A DNA stretch of 64,000 nt from Uruburuella testudinis. GTDB lineage: Bacteria; Pseudomonadota; Gammaproteobacteria; Burkholderiales; Neisseriaceae. The notes beneath the pieces are model-generated. The model was not told the DNA's origin. It did not search any database and saw only the letters and a list, made by a program, of their open reading frames with translations. A program made the position numbers and the translations under genes. Every line of letters starts with the position of its first letter. Position 1 is the stretch's first letter. Shown one piece after another: positions 17,537 to 27,469 of this stretch. The stretch spans positions 1,922,001 to 1,986,000 of the forward strand of contig NZ_CP091508.1 of the NCBI RefSeq assembly GCF_022870865.1, in the 5' to 3' direction.

Positions 17537-17582
17537 TAAAAAACCGGACATTATCAGCTACCCGATAATATCCGGTTTTTTG
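17537..17582. terminator. Bidirectional terminator downstream of purA
   Basis: AAAAAACCGGACATTATC and GATAATATCCGGTTTTTT form an almost perfect stem with a seven-base loop and A/T runs on both sides. Confidence 0.85.
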
Positions 17583-17650
17583 TAAACCGTTCAAACCTTC
17601 AGACGGCCTTAACTGTTCCGTCAAAAGTATTTTGACCCCTTAACGCCTGC

Positions 17651-18979
<1,329 letters not shown>

Positions 18980-18994
18980 CTAAAAATCTTGACT

Positions 18995-20149
18995 TCAAGC
19001 CTGCTCAACGATGGTCCACTTGCCGTCTTGTGCCACCAAACGGGCGTTGATGTCGCGGCTGGCATTCGATTCGATGCCGTAATCCACCACCACGCACTGC
19101 CCCTCAGCACGCAGCTGGGCAATAATTTCGGCTGCCTGCGCCGCATCCTGCTGCGCCACGGCAATGGCCGGCAGGCGCTCGCTGCGCGGCAGGCGGCCGG
19201 TGAAGGTGCGCAGGTCGAAGCTGAAGCCGGTGGCCGGGCGGGCGCGGCCGAAATATTCGCCCAAGCCGTCATAACGGCCGCCGCGTGCCACCGCATCATG
19301 ACACTTGCTGCCGTAGGCGGCATAAAGCAAGCCGGTGTGGTAGTTATCCACCCGCAGCTCAGACAAATCGATGTGTACATTTTGTCGGGGAAACGCTTCG
19401 CAAACCGCTTGCAAATCATCCAGCGCTGCGCCCACTGCAAACAAATCGGGCAATTTTTCACGCGCTTCATCCAGCACTTCACGGCCGCCATAAAGCGTGG
19501 GCAACAGCGCAAATGCTTTCGCCCACATGCCGTCGAGTTTCCACACGCTTACCTGCGCGTGCACCGCCGCCGCATCTTTATCCTGCATCAGCGAGAGCAG
19601 TTGCGCCGACTGTTTTTCATCCAGCTCCGCCGCGCCGGCCAATGCGCGGAACACGCCGACATGGCCGAGCGAAAGCAGCAAATCGCCGATTTCGCCGATT
19701 TGCAGGCTTTTGAGCATTAAATCAATCAATTCGATGTCGGCCTCAATGCCGGCCAAGCCGTACAACTCTGCCCCAACCTGCAAAGGTTCGCGGGTATTTA
19801 AAAAACCATCGGGGCGGGCATGCAGCACCGAGCCGGCATAGCACAAGCGGTTGATGCCGTTGTTGGCTGACAACAGATGTGCATCGATACGCGCCACTTG
19901 CGGGGTGATGTCGGCACGGATGCCGAGCTGGCGGCCGCTGATTTGGTCGACCAGCCGAATGGTTTTCAATGCCAAGCCCGCATCGATGTGAGTAAGCAGC
20001 GAGTTGCTGTATTCCATCAGGGGCGGGTGCACCAATTCGTAGCCGTGTACACGGAACAGAGCCAACAGCTGCTCTTTCGCGCTTTCAAGCTGGCGCGCGG
20101 TCGAGGGCAGAATGTCGGCAATGTGCTCGGGTAATTGCCAAGACTGCAT
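18995..20149 (-). CDS. hisZ: ATP phosphoribosyltransferase regulatory subunit HisZ
   Basis: A 384-residue paralogue of histidyl-tRNA synthetase that lacks aminoacylation and instead allosterically controls the short form of HisG, the first enzyme of histidine synthesis. It starts with MQSWQLPEHIADILPS. Class II motif 2-like (LGIRADITPQVARIDAH) and the FSFDLRTFTG segment near the C-terminus are visible. It is upstream of purA by 45 bp. A poor Shine-Dalgarno (AAAGAATCCC) precedes the ATG. Confidence 0.92.
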   Translation of the reverse strand: MQSWQLPEHIADILPSTARQLESAKEQLLALFRVHGYELVHPPLMEYSNSLLTHIDAGLALKTIRLVDQISGRQLGIRADITPQVARIDAHLLSANNGINRLCYAGSVLHARPDGFLNTREPLQVGAELYGLAGIEADIELIDLMLKSLQIGEIGDLLLSLGHVGVFRALAGAAELDEKQSAQLLSLMQDKDAAAVHAQVSVWKLDGMWAKAFALLPTLYGGREVLDEAREKLPDLFAVGAALDDLQAVCEAFPRQNVHIDLSELRVDNYHTGLLYAAYGSKCHDAVARGGRYDGLGEYFGRARPATGFSFDLRTFTGRLPRSERLPAIAVAQQDAAQAAEIIAQLRAEGQCVVVDYGIESNASRDINARLVAQDGKWTIVEQA

Positions 20150-20180
20150 GGGATTCTTTCTATTATCGGTAAACGTGGCA

Positions 20181-20276
20181 AGGGCTGCTTACATTTAAAA
20201 TCAAGCGGCGCGACAACGCCGGATATACCTGTGTGTGGTCATTATCGCCTGATTTTAAATCTAAACAGCCCCTGTG
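20181..20276. repeat. Long inverted repeat upstream of hisZ
   Basis: AGGGCTGCTTACATTTAAAA, then TCAAGCG, has an imperfect complement at 20250-20276 (CGCCTGATTTTAAATC then TAAACAGCCCCT). The arms are about 27 bp with four mismatches and the loop is about 40 bp. It occupies the hisZ promoter region; it could be an operator, a leader structure or a small element. Confidence 0.55.
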
Positions 20277-20413
20277 GCGGCATAATCCGCCGTGTTATTA
20301 AAATCAGACTTTAACATAAAAATACACTTTCGTGCAGCCTGTTTTTCATCCGCAAAGCGCTTGGGCACGGCAGATACTTTCAGACGGCATCCGGCATCAT
20401 ATCTGCTACACAA

Positions 20414-20450
20414 AGGCCGTCTGAAACCCTATCGTTTCAGACGGCCTTAT
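20414..20450. terminator. lldD terminator (DUS pair)
   Basis: AAAGGCCGTCTGAAA and TTTCAGACGGCCTT, 26 bp past the lldD stop codon. Confidence 0.75.
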
Positions 20451-20475
20451 GCCTGATTTTGCCCATCAATCAGAA

Positions 20476-21633
20476 TCAGTATGTGCCTTTAACCAAAATA
20501 TCTTTGGTAACATTCTGAATGTCGCGGTGGCCGGTAAATGCCATCGACACATCCATTTCTTTATACAGAATTTCCAGCGCGCGGGTAACGCCTTCTTCGC
20601 CGTAAGCGCCCAAGCCATAGAGGAAAGCGCGGCCGATCATGGTACCGCGTGCGCCCAGCGCCCAGGCTTTCAGAATATCTTGACCGCTGCGGATACCGCT
20701 GTCCATCCACACCTCGATATCGCTGCCCACCGCGCTCACCACGTCAGGCAGGGCTTTGATGGTCGACGGCGCGCCGTCGAGCTGGCGACCGCCGTGGTTA
20801 GACACAATCAATGCGTCCGCACCGCTTTTTACGGCCATTTCGGCATCTTCCGGTTCCATAATGCCTTTAATAATCAGCTTGCCGCCCCATAAATCTTTAA
20901 TGCGCGCCACATCGTCCCAGCTCAAACGCGGGTCGAACTGCTCGGCTGTCCAAGAAGAAAGCGACGACAAATCGCCCACATTTTTAGCATGACCGACAAT
21001 ATTGCGGAATGTGCGCCGCTCGGTGTTGAGCATTTTCATGCACCACTCGGGCTTGGTTGCCAGATTGATCAGATTGGCCAGTGTGGGTTTCGGCGGCGCA
21101 GACAAACCGTTTTTGATGTCTTTGTGGCGCTGCCCGAGCACCTGTAAATCGGCAGTCAGAATCAGCGCCGAGCAATTGGCCGCCTGCGCGCGTTTGATCA
21201 GGTTTTCCATAAACTCCTGATCGCGCATCACATAAAGCTGAAACCAAAAAGGCGCAGTAGTGTTTTCCGCCACATCTTCAATCGAGCAAATCGACATGGT
21301 AGACAATGAAAACGGCACACCGAATTTTTCGGCCGCGCGTGCAGCCAAAATTTCACCGTCGGCATGCTGCATGCCGGTAAAACCGGTCGGCGCAATCGCC
21401 AGCGGCATTTTCACCTCTTGGCCGATCATTTTTGTGGCCAGGCTGCGGCCTTCCATATCCACCAACACTTTTTGGCGGAATTTGATATCTTGAAAATCAG
21501 TGGTATTTTCACGGTAGGTGGTTTCGGTCCACGAGCCGGAATCGGCGTAATCGTAAAACATTCTCGGCACTTTGCGCTGCGCTACCCGGCGCAGGTCTTC
21601 GATGCAAGTCATCTTGCTCAAATCGCGTTTCAT
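20476..21633 (-). CDS. lldD: FMN-dependent L-lactate dehydrogenase LldD
   Basis: A 385-residue membrane-associated flavoenzyme oxidising L-lactate to pyruvate and passing electrons to quinone, an important carbon route in Neisseria. The alpha-hydroxy-acid-oxidase signature SNHGGRQLDG holds the catalytic His and Arg. The FMN-binding APTGFTGMQH, QLYVMRD and the C-terminal DSGIRSGQDILKA and RAFLYGLGAYGE are present. Length is normal. It is divergent from iscR, as I remember from other Neisseria genomes. Confidence 0.95.
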   Translation of the reverse strand: MKRDLSKMTCIEDLRRVAQRKVPRMFYDYADSGSWTETTYRENTTDFQDIKFRQKVLVDMEGRSLATKMIGQEVKMPLAIAPTGFTGMQHADGEILAARAAEKFGVPFSLSTMSICSIEDVAENTTAPFWFQLYVMRDQEFMENLIKRAQAANCSALILTADLQVLGQRHKDIKNGLSAPPKPTLANLINLATKPEWCMKMLNTERRTFRNIVGHAKNVGDLSSLSSWTAEQFDPRLSWDDVARIKDLWGGKLIIKGIMEPEDAEMAVKSGADALIVSNHGGRQLDGAPSTIKALPDVVSAVGSDIEVWMDSGIRSGQDILKAWALGARGTMIGRAFLYGLGAYGEEGVTRALEILYKEMDVSMAFTGHRDIQNVTKDILVKGTY

Positions 21634-21963
21634 TGTGTATTACCTTCGATATTTGTTGTGAAGTGTTGTCAACAAAAGCCCCTGCCATAATCAAATACCG
21701 CCCCAAACGGTTTTCAGACGGCATTAAATTACCGCAAGCAGCAAATTTATGTGAATTTATACCAAGCTTCCCAAGATTGCAAATGCTTTCATTAAGAAAG
21801 CGTTAGCCGCGCCAACGCATTTTTCAGGCCGTCTGAAAGCCGCATAAGCGAATTGCGTTTAAATACATCATGCTAAACAACAAACCACTACATCTTTGCG
21901 CCGACCGATGTTGTTATTGGTATTTTTCATATCCGCATAGCGACAAACAATCGGCACATTTCT
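21634..21963. other. lldD-iscR divergent intergenic region
   Basis: Holds the lldD promoter region, a complementary ATGCCGTCTGAA-type uptake sequence near 21713 and an AGGCCGTCTGAA at 21826. No gene or larger repeat seen. Confidence 0.6.
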
Positions 21964-21988
21964 ATACTTGACTGATTCACTCAGATAT
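21964..21988 (+). promoter_or_regulatory. Type 1 IscR-binding site overlapping the iscR -35 element
   Basis: The 25-bp palindrome-like ATACTTGACTGATT...AGATAT fits the type 1 IscR consensus (ATA-x-YYGACT-x4-Y-A-x-TC-x-x-x-TAT). TTGACT at 21968-21973 is also the -35 hexamer, with GACAAT 17 bp further on as -10. Binding of [2Fe-2S]-IscR would block the promoter, giving the known autorepression. Confidence 0.75.
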
Positions 21989-22033
21989 TAGACAATTACC
22001 CCATAAAAACACACCGAACACAGGCGCATCATT

Positions 22034-22477
22034 ATGCGATTGACCACCAAAGGCCGCTTTGCCGTAACCGCCATGATTGATTTGGCCATGCACGCCCAAC
22101 ACGGCGCGGTCAAGCTCAACGCCATCAGCGAGCGGCAACACATTTCCCTCTCTTATTTAGAGCAGCTTTTCAGCAAACTGCGCCGCGCCCGGCTGGTAGA
22201 AAGCATACGCGGCCCCGGCGGCGGCTATATATTGGCTGCCGATGCCGCCGATATCAACATCGCCCAAATTATCGCCGCAGCCGAAGACAGGCTCGACGCC
22301 ACCCAATGCAACAGCAAAGCCAACTGCCACCACGGCGCCCCCTGCCTGACCCACGATTTGTGGGAAAACCTGAATAAAACCATCAACGATTATTTAAGCA
22401 GCGTTACCCTGCAAAGCATGATTAACCGACAAGCCGCCAACGACGGCAAAATCGTTACCTTTACCCACATTCATTGA
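22034..22477 (+). CDS. iscR: Iron-sulfur cluster regulator IscR
   Basis: A 147-residue Rrf2-family repressor. The winged helix spans about 1-80 (MRLTTKGRFAVTAMIDLA, then SISYLEQLFSKLRR-type recognition helix and RGPGGGY wing). The three cluster-binding cysteines are spaced C-x5-C-x5-C (CNSKANCHHGAPC), as in E. coli IscR. It senses [2Fe-2S] supply and represses its own isc operon through the type 1 site upstream. iscS follows 27 bp later. Confidence 0.95.
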   Translation: MRLTTKGRFAVTAMIDLAMHAQHGAVKLNAISERQHISLSYLEQLFSKLRRARLVESIRGPGGGYILAADAADINIAQIIAAAEDRLDATQCNSKANCHHGAPCLTHDLWENLNKTINDYLSSVTLQSMINRQAANDGKIVTFTHIH

Positions 22478-22504
22478 GACAATACAACAAGAAAGACCAC
22501 CGCC

Positions 22505-23719
22505 ATGACTGTTAAAACCCCGATCTACCTCGACTACGCCGCCACCACGCCCATCGACAAACGCGTGGCCGACAAAATGATTCCCTACCTCACCGAGCTG
22601 TTCGGCAACCCCGCCTCCAGCAGCCACAGCTTCGGTTGGACCGCCGAAGAAGCGGTAGAAAACGCCCGCAGCGAAATCGCCAAGCTGATCAACGCCGACA
22701 GCAAAGAAATCGTGTTTACCAGCGGCGCCACCGAATCCAACAACCTCGCCATCAAAGGTGCCGCACAGTTTTACCAAAGCAAAGGCAAGCACCTGATTAC
22801 CGTGAAAACCGAACACAAAGCCGTGCTCGACACCATGCGCGAGCTTGAGCGCGAAGGCTTTGAAGTCACCTATCTGGGCGTGCAGGAAAACGGCCTGATT
22901 GATTTGGAAGAACTCAAAGCCGCCATCCGCGACGACACCATTTTGGTATCAGTGATGTGGGTGAACAACGAAATCGGCGTGGTGCAAGACATCGCCGCCA
23001 TCGGCGAAATCTGCCGCGAACGCAAAATCATTTTCCACGTAGACGCCGCCCAAGCCGCCGGCAAAGAGCCTATCGACCTGCAAGCAGTCAAAGTCGACCT
23101 GCTCAGCATGTCCGCCCACAAAATCTACGGCCCCAAAGGCATCGGCGCCTTGTATGTCCGCCGAAAACCGCGTATCCGCCTTGAAGCGCAAATGCACGGC
23201 GGCGGTCACGAACGCGGCTTCCGCTCCGGCACCCTGCCCACCCACCAAATCGTCGGCATGGGCGAAGCGTTTCGTCTGGCACGCGAAGAATTGCAACAAG
23301 ACCGCGCCCACGCCCTCAAGCTGCGCGATGTATTCCTCAAAGGCATCGAAGGCATCGAAGAAGTCTATATCAACGGCGATTTAACACACCGCGTGCCCAC
23401 CAACCTCAACATCAGCTTCAACTTCGTGGAAGGCGAAAGCCTGATTATGGCCGTGAAAGAATTGGCCGTATCCAGCGGCTCGGCCTGTACTTCCGCCTCG
23501 CTGGAGCCGAGCTATGTATTGCGTGCACTCGGCCGTAACGACGAGCTGGCACACTCTTCATTGCGCATCACCTTCGGCCGCATGACCACCGAAGAAGAAG
23601 TGCGATACGCCGCCGAACTGATTAAATCAAAAATCGGCAAACTGCGCGAATTGTCGCCGCTGTGGGAAATGCATAAAGAAGGCATCGATTTGAGCACCGT
23701 TGAATGGGCGGCACATTAA
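22505..23719 (+). CDS. iscS: Cysteine desulfurase IscS
   Basis: A 404-residue PLP enzyme taking sulfur from cysteine for Fe-S clusters and tRNA thiolation. The PLP lysine is in [11 protein letters not shown]. The catalytic loop [14 protein letters not shown] holds the persulfide cysteine. [10 protein letters not shown] binds the cofactor. The C-terminal [13 protein letters not shown] is the docking tail for IscU. Length is the usual 404. Second gene of the isc cluster; 166 bp with an imperfect DUS pair separate it from iscU. Confidence 0.97.
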   Translation: MTVKTPIYLDYAATTPIDKRVADKMIPYLTELFGNPASSSHSFGWTAEEAVENARSEIAKLINADSKEIVFTSGATESNNLAIKGAAQFYQSKGKHLITVKTEHKAVLDTMRELEREGFEVTYLGVQENGLIDLEELKAAIRDDTILVSVMWVNNEIGVVQDIAAIGEICRERKIIFHVDAAQAAGKEPIDLQAVKVDLLSMSAHKIYGPKGIGALYVRRKPRIRLEAQMHGGGHERGFRSGTLPTHQIVGMGEAFRLAREELQQDRAHALKLRDVFLKGIEGIEEVYINGDLTHRVPTNLNISFNFVEGESLIMAVKELAVSSGSACTSASLEPSYVLRALGRNDELAHSSLRITFGRMTTEEEVRYAAELIKSKIGKLRELSPLWEMHKEGIDLSTVEWAAH

Positions 23720-23885
23720 GCAATATATTAAGGCCGTCTGAAAAACTTCAGGCGGCCTGCCAACCCGATGCAAATATCAACTTGCCCGCAAGCCACTCAA
23801 CCAAAGCAGACTACACGCCGCCCGAACACTTGAATTCCCTTCAGACGGCCTTAAATAAAACAGACAACCACAAGGAATCCACATC

Positions 23886-24269
23886 ATGGCATACAGCAAC
23901 AAGGTCATCGACCACTACGAAAACCCCCGCAACGTCGGCTCGTTCGACAAAAACGACGACAGCATCGGCACCGGCATGGTCGGCGCCCCGGCCTGCGGCG
24001 ACGTGATGAAGCTGCAAATCAAAGTCAACGAAAGCGGCATCATCGAAGACGCCAAATTCAAAACCTACGGCTGCGGTTCGGCCATTGCCTCTTCCTCGCT
24101 GATTACCGAATGGGTCAAAGGAAAAAGCCTCGATGAAGCCATGTCGATTAAAAACAGCGAAATCGCCGAAGAGTTGGAACTGCCGCCGGTAAAAGTGCAC
24201 TGTTCGATTTTGGCCGAAGACGCGATTAAAGCCGCCGTTTCCGACTATAAAAAGAAAAAAGGCAACTAA
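23886..24269 (+). CDS. iscU: Fe-S scaffold protein IscU
   Basis: A 127-residue scaffold on which IscS and iron build clusters. The three ligand cysteines appear in GAPACGDVMKLQ, KTYGCGSAIASSS and KVHCSILAEDAI. The LPPVK chaperone-recognition motif sits just before the third cysteine. AAGGAATCCACATC precedes the start. The next gene begins 3 bp after the stop, so translation is probably coupled. Confidence 0.97.
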   Translation: MAYSNKVIDHYENPRNVGSFDKNDDSIGTGMVGAPACGDVMKLQIKVNESGIIEDAKFKTYGCGSAIASSSLITEWVKGKSLDEAMSIKNSEIAEELELPPVKVHCSILAEDAIKAAVSDYKKKKGN

Positions 24270-24272
24270 CCG

Positions 24273-24539
24273 GTGGCAAGCGGTTGGGCGCCCGATGGTG
24301 CGGAGCAGCAACAGATTGACGATTCGCTCAATGATGCTCTGCAACATGCCCGTGCCCAACTGCCGCAGGGCGAAAGCGCGCACGAATGTGCCGAATGCGG
24401 CGACCCCATCCCCGCCGCCCGCCGCCACGCCCTACCCGGTGTGCAATTATGTATCGCCTGCCGGCAACTGCACGATGAGCAAGAAAAGTTTCAGACGGCC
24501 TATAACCGACGGGGAAGCAAAGACAGCCAATTGAAGTAA
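24273..24539 (+). CDS. DksA/TraR-type C4 zinc-finger protein (YbiI-like)
   Basis: An 88-residue protein starting at GTG with MASGWAPDGAEQQQID and ending YNRRGSKDSQLK. Both ends match E. coli YbiI as I remember it, which confirms the GTG start. The zinc-binding residues are CAECG and CIACRQ. TraR/DksA relatives enter the RNA polymerase secondary channel, but the role of YbiI is unknown. Its position, 3 bp after iscU, suggests the gene is expressed with the Fe-S genes. An internal uptake sequence at 24491 is translated as FQTAY. Confidence 0.85.
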   Translation: MASGWAPDGAEQQQIDDSLNDALQHARAQLPQGESAHECAECGDPIPAARRHALPGVQLCIACRQLHDEQEKFQTAYNRRGSKDSQLK

Positions 24540-24571
24540 ATTGAAATTCAGCCGCCCCAAAAGGAAACCCG

Positions 24572-24826
24572 ATGCCTTTCAACACAGCAGAACAACAATC
24601 TTTATGGGCACAAAAAGGCATCGGCCCGACCGTTTTGCAACGCCTGCAACAAATGGCGCTGGACGACACCGCCAAACTGGCCGCCGCCGATGTGGAAACC
24701 ATATTGCAGCAAGGCGCCGCCTTAACCGGCAGCACCTGTTGGCGCAACAGCCCGCAAGCCCGCGCCGCCATACAAACCGCCGTTTGCTGGGCGCAACAAC
24801 GTTTATCCCTTTCAGACGGCCTGTAA
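24572..24826 (+). CDS. Conserved small protein of unknown function in isc cluster
   Basis: An 84-residue protein with AAAAGGAAA before the ATG. It is helical, with KGIGPTVLQRLQQMALD near the N-terminus recalling a helix-hairpin-helix and a single pair of cysteines (STCWRN and AVCWAQQ). I do not recognise the family. It is flanked on both sides by isc genes, 33 bp after the YbiI-like gene, so it probably belongs to the same operon. The last four residues, SDGL, and the stop codon come from an embedded uptake sequence. Confidence 0.65.
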   Translation: MPFNTAEQQSLWAQKGIGPTVLQRLQQMALDDTAKLAAADVETILQQGAALTGSTCWRNSPQARAAIQTAVCWAQQRLSLSDGL

Positions 24827-24901
24827 TATACATCAAGGCCGTCTGTAACACCGACTGCATCCGCAATTTTTAAGACAGATGAAAGACTTAAGGACAAGGC
24901 A

Positions 24902-25222
24902 ATGATTACCCTGACTGAAAATGCCGCCAACCATATTCAAAACTTCCTCAGCCGCCGCGGCAAAGGCGAAGGCATCCGCCTGGGCGTGAAAACCAGCGGC
25001 TGCTCCGGCATGGCCTACACCCTCGAATTCGTTGATGAAATCCAACCGGAAGACATCGTATTCGAAGGCCACGGCGTGAAAGTATTTATCGATCCCAAAA
25101 GCCATGTTTACCTCGACGGCACACAATTAGACTACACCAAAGAAGGCTTGCAGGAAGGTTTCAAATTCGAAAACCCGAATGTGAAAGACGAATGCGGCTG
25201 CGGCGAAAGCTTCCACGTGTAA
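24902..25222 (+). CDS. iscA: Fe-S carrier protein IscA
   Basis: A 106-residue A-type carrier that takes clusters from IscU to apoproteins. The three conserved cysteines are in [10 protein letters not shown] (residue 38) and the C-terminal DECGCGESF pair. Length is normal. AAGGACAAGGC precedes the start. It follows the unknown 84-residue gene by 75 bp, with a DUS-like hairpin piece in between. Confidence 0.95.
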   Translation: MITLTENAANHIQNFLSRRGKGEGIRLGVKTSGCSGMAYTLEFVDEIQPEDIVFEGHGVKVFIDPKSHVYLDGTQLDYTKEGLQEGFKFENPNVKDECGCGESFHV

Positions 25223-25245
25223 TATTGCATTGGAAAAGCAGCGCC

Positions 25246-25410
25246 TAGGGGGTTCTGATCATTCAGCATGATTCAGATTTTTTGTGATAAAAGCACATCT
25301 GCCGCATTAAAAAAACCTCGCAAGATGCCTAATCTTGCCGCGTTTTTTTGCCTGATATCTGCATTTACAGAAACAAAAATCCCCGTATAAACAACTTCAG
25401 AACACCCCGG
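25246..25410. mobile_element. MITE-like palindromic repeat, copy 3 (chimeric arms)
   Basis: Begins TAGGGGGTTCTGATCATTC and ends TTCAGAACACCCC. The left arm is type B (ATGATTCAGATTTTTTGTG), while the right arm is type A (AGAAACAAAAATCCCC). All other full copies are single-type, so this one looks recombined at the core hairpin. Confidence 0.75.
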
Positions 25411-25587
25411 CATAGAGTTTTTACTCCGCCAATAAAACGTTATACTTTGTGAAAAGTTGTGGTCATACAAATGCAAACAGATTCCCCATAGAATCCGCCT
25501 GCAAACAACCATGTCCGCAACCGCGATAAAAAATACGGCAGGCCCGGCCCGACCGTAATCGATGATAATAACCACGGGTATTGCGTT

Positions 25588-26003
25588 ATGTTTGCACAAC
25601 TGCACCGGCTGCTCGACCGCAGCCAACACTTTTCCAACGACTATTGGCACGAATGCGCCCTGTTTGAAGCCGAAGCCTGCCTGCAATCTTTTCAAACACA
25701 AGACTGGCTTGACCTTGCCGAAGCGCTGCCCGCGCAGATTCGCCCTTGGCAACTGCGCTGCATCGACGTTTTGCATGCCGTGCCCTCTGTTGCCGCTGTC
25801 AAGCTGTTGCAGCAACTGTGTGACCATACCGACAAAACCATTGCCCGCACCGCAGCCTGCTCGCCCTGCGCCACAAAGCAGGCTGTCCAGAAGACATCCG
25901 CACCGCCGTCAACTATGCTGCCGATAAAGCACAAACCGTTATCAAACAAACCGGCTGGCGCGGCTTTTTGCAACGTAAGCATCCGTTTCACCCGGCTGTC
26001 TAA
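25588..26003 (+). pseudogene. Frameshifted unknown gene between iscA and hscB
   Basis: The frame from 25588 encodes MFAQLHRLLDRSQHFSNDYW and continues sensibly to about 25848 (KLLQQLCDHTDKTIAR). From 25851 the protein-like sequence continues in another frame (RSLLALRHKAGCPEDIRTA..., ending HPFHPAV at 26003). A single C lost from an ACC-CGC junction would join the two halves into a 139-residue helical protein. I do not recognise the family. Either the gene is newly broken or this is a sequencing error; a programmed shift is unlikely because no slippery heptamer is seen. Confidence 0.6.
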
Positions 26004-26086
26004 ACCGCTTGAATACCCATTCGAAATAGAAGACCTGAACCCGGCAAATCGTCAACCGCTCGAAAGCAGTTGTTCGAGGGCATACC

Positions 26087-26217
26087 AAGGTATCCCGACC
26101 ATTCAGAATGCTTCAGATTTTTTGTGATATAAAGTATAGATGCAAAAAGGTAAAAAACGCAGCAGATATGCTTTTAGCGCAAAAAGATGATGATATATGA
26201 ATGGTCAGAACACCCTA
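26087..26217. mobile_element. MITE-like repeat, copy 4 (internally deleted)
   Basis: Begins AAGGTATCCCGACCATTC and ends GTCAGAACACCCTA, with type B arms. About 35 bp of the core hairpin (the GCAAGAT stem) is missing, leaving 131 bp. The following stretch to 26566 holds one DUS at 26232 and the hscB upstream region, nothing else recognised. Confidence 0.75.
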
Positions 26218-26566
26218 AGATATCTTGCATTCAGACGGCCTACTGCAATCAGCCGCATTAAAATCTTTGCAAAATGCCCGTGAAGCAGCCCGTAAGCGTT
26301 CGATTAACATTATGTAACATCATGCCGGCGCAAGCCCGAGATCCATAGCCGGTATTCAAGCCATGATTTAAAATAACTTTTCCGGCCACATACAGATTCC
26401 CGCCTGCATCTGAATCACAGCGTCATGGCGTGCTTTCACGCCGGAAAAATATTTGCCAAGGCCTCAAATAATTTTGATGATGGCCATCAGACACGGCAAA
26501 GCCATGCGCGCAACAAGCAGAGCGCTGCCGCCATCCGCCCTGTAACATCCATAAGCCGGAAACACC

Positions 26567-27070
26567 ATGAATCAATACTTTACCCTCTTCCAACTCGAAC
26601 CGCGCTTCGACATCGACACCGCCTCGCTCGAGCAAACCTACCATACCCTTGCCGCGCGCTTCCACCCCGACAAATTTGCCGCCACATCTGCCTTTGAACA
26701 AAAACAGGCCATGATGATGTCGTCTGCCGTTAACGAGGCCTACCGCATCTTGAAATCCCCCATCGACCGCGCCGCTTATCTGCTGAAACAACACAATATC
26801 GATGCCGATGCGCCCGAACACACCTCGTTTGCCGCCGAATTTCTGATGCAGCAAATGGAATGGCGCGAAACGCTGGAAGATGCCCGCGCCCAAAATGATG
26901 AAGCCGCTCTGGCTGCTTTAGATGCCGAAATCCGCCACGAGCAAACGGCATTACAACAAAACCTTCAGACGGCCTTTGCACAAACCCAATACGAACAAGC
27001 CGCTGCGCTGGTGCGGCAGGGGCGTTTTTTAAACAAACTGCGCCAAGAAATTTACGCCGCCCAAGCCTGA
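26567..27070 (+). CDS. hscB: Co-chaperone HscB
   Basis: A 167-residue J-domain protein that delivers IscU to the HscA chaperone for cluster release. The J-domain spans 1-75 with the HPD motif in RFHPDKF. The C-terminal three-helix IscU-binding domain follows (EFLMQQMEWRETLEDA, GRFLNKLRQEI). An in-gene uptake sequence at 26967 is translated as LQTAF. The usual partners hscA and fdx are not in the next 5 kb. Confidence 0.93.
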   Translation: MNQYFTLFQLEPRFDIDTASLEQTYHTLAARFHPDKFAATSAFEQKQAMMMSSAVNEAYRILKSPIDRAAYLLKQHNIDADAPEHTSFAAEFLMQQMEWRETLEDARAQNDEAALAALDAEIRHEQTALQQNLQTAFAQTQYEQAAALVRQGRFLNKLRQEIYAAQA

Positions 27071-27120
27071 ATCCATTTAAAAAAAAGCAGATTGGGCAAA
27101 CCGATGTTTTTAAATAAATT

Positions 27121-27152
27121 TGAGGCCGTCTGAACATTCAGACGGCCTCAAA
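27121..27152. terminator. hscB terminator (DUS pair)
   Basis: TGAGGCCGTCTGAA and TTCAGACGGCCTCA with a two-base loop. Confidence 0.8.
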
Positions 27153-27262
27153 TACCGATATGGGTGCGGATTAGCTGAAAGCTTTTCAAAAGGCTTTTCC
27201 GGCGTGGAAACCCTTATCCCCCCATTCACAAAGCAGCGCCGCAGCACTTTTTATTCATTTCC

Positions 27263-27429
27263 TAGGGTGTCCTGACAGTTCGTTTATGGGGGGGGGGATT
27301 TTTATTCCTGGAAATGCAGATGCAAGGCAAAAAACGCAGCAAGATTGGACATCTTGCGAGGCTTTTTAACGCAGCAGATGCGTTTTCAGGGGCAAAATAC
27401 ACCTTAAATCGAATTGTCAGGACACCCTA
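27263..27429. mobile_element. MITE-like palindromic repeat, copy 5, with G10 tract
   Basis: Begins TAGGGTGTCCTGACAGTTC and ends GTCAGGACACCCTA, with type A arms. The usual GAGGGGA of the left arm is replaced by a run of ten G residues (27288-27297), a length-variable kind of tract. Confidence 0.85.
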
Positions 27430-27469
27430 AATATATGAATTTCGGCCTGCGCCGGCATAAAATTAACCA

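Noticed and set aside
17243..17551. 102-residue minus-strand frame between the Correia-like element and purA
   Set aside because: It spans a repeat and the purA terminator, without ribosome site; treated as repeat sequence.
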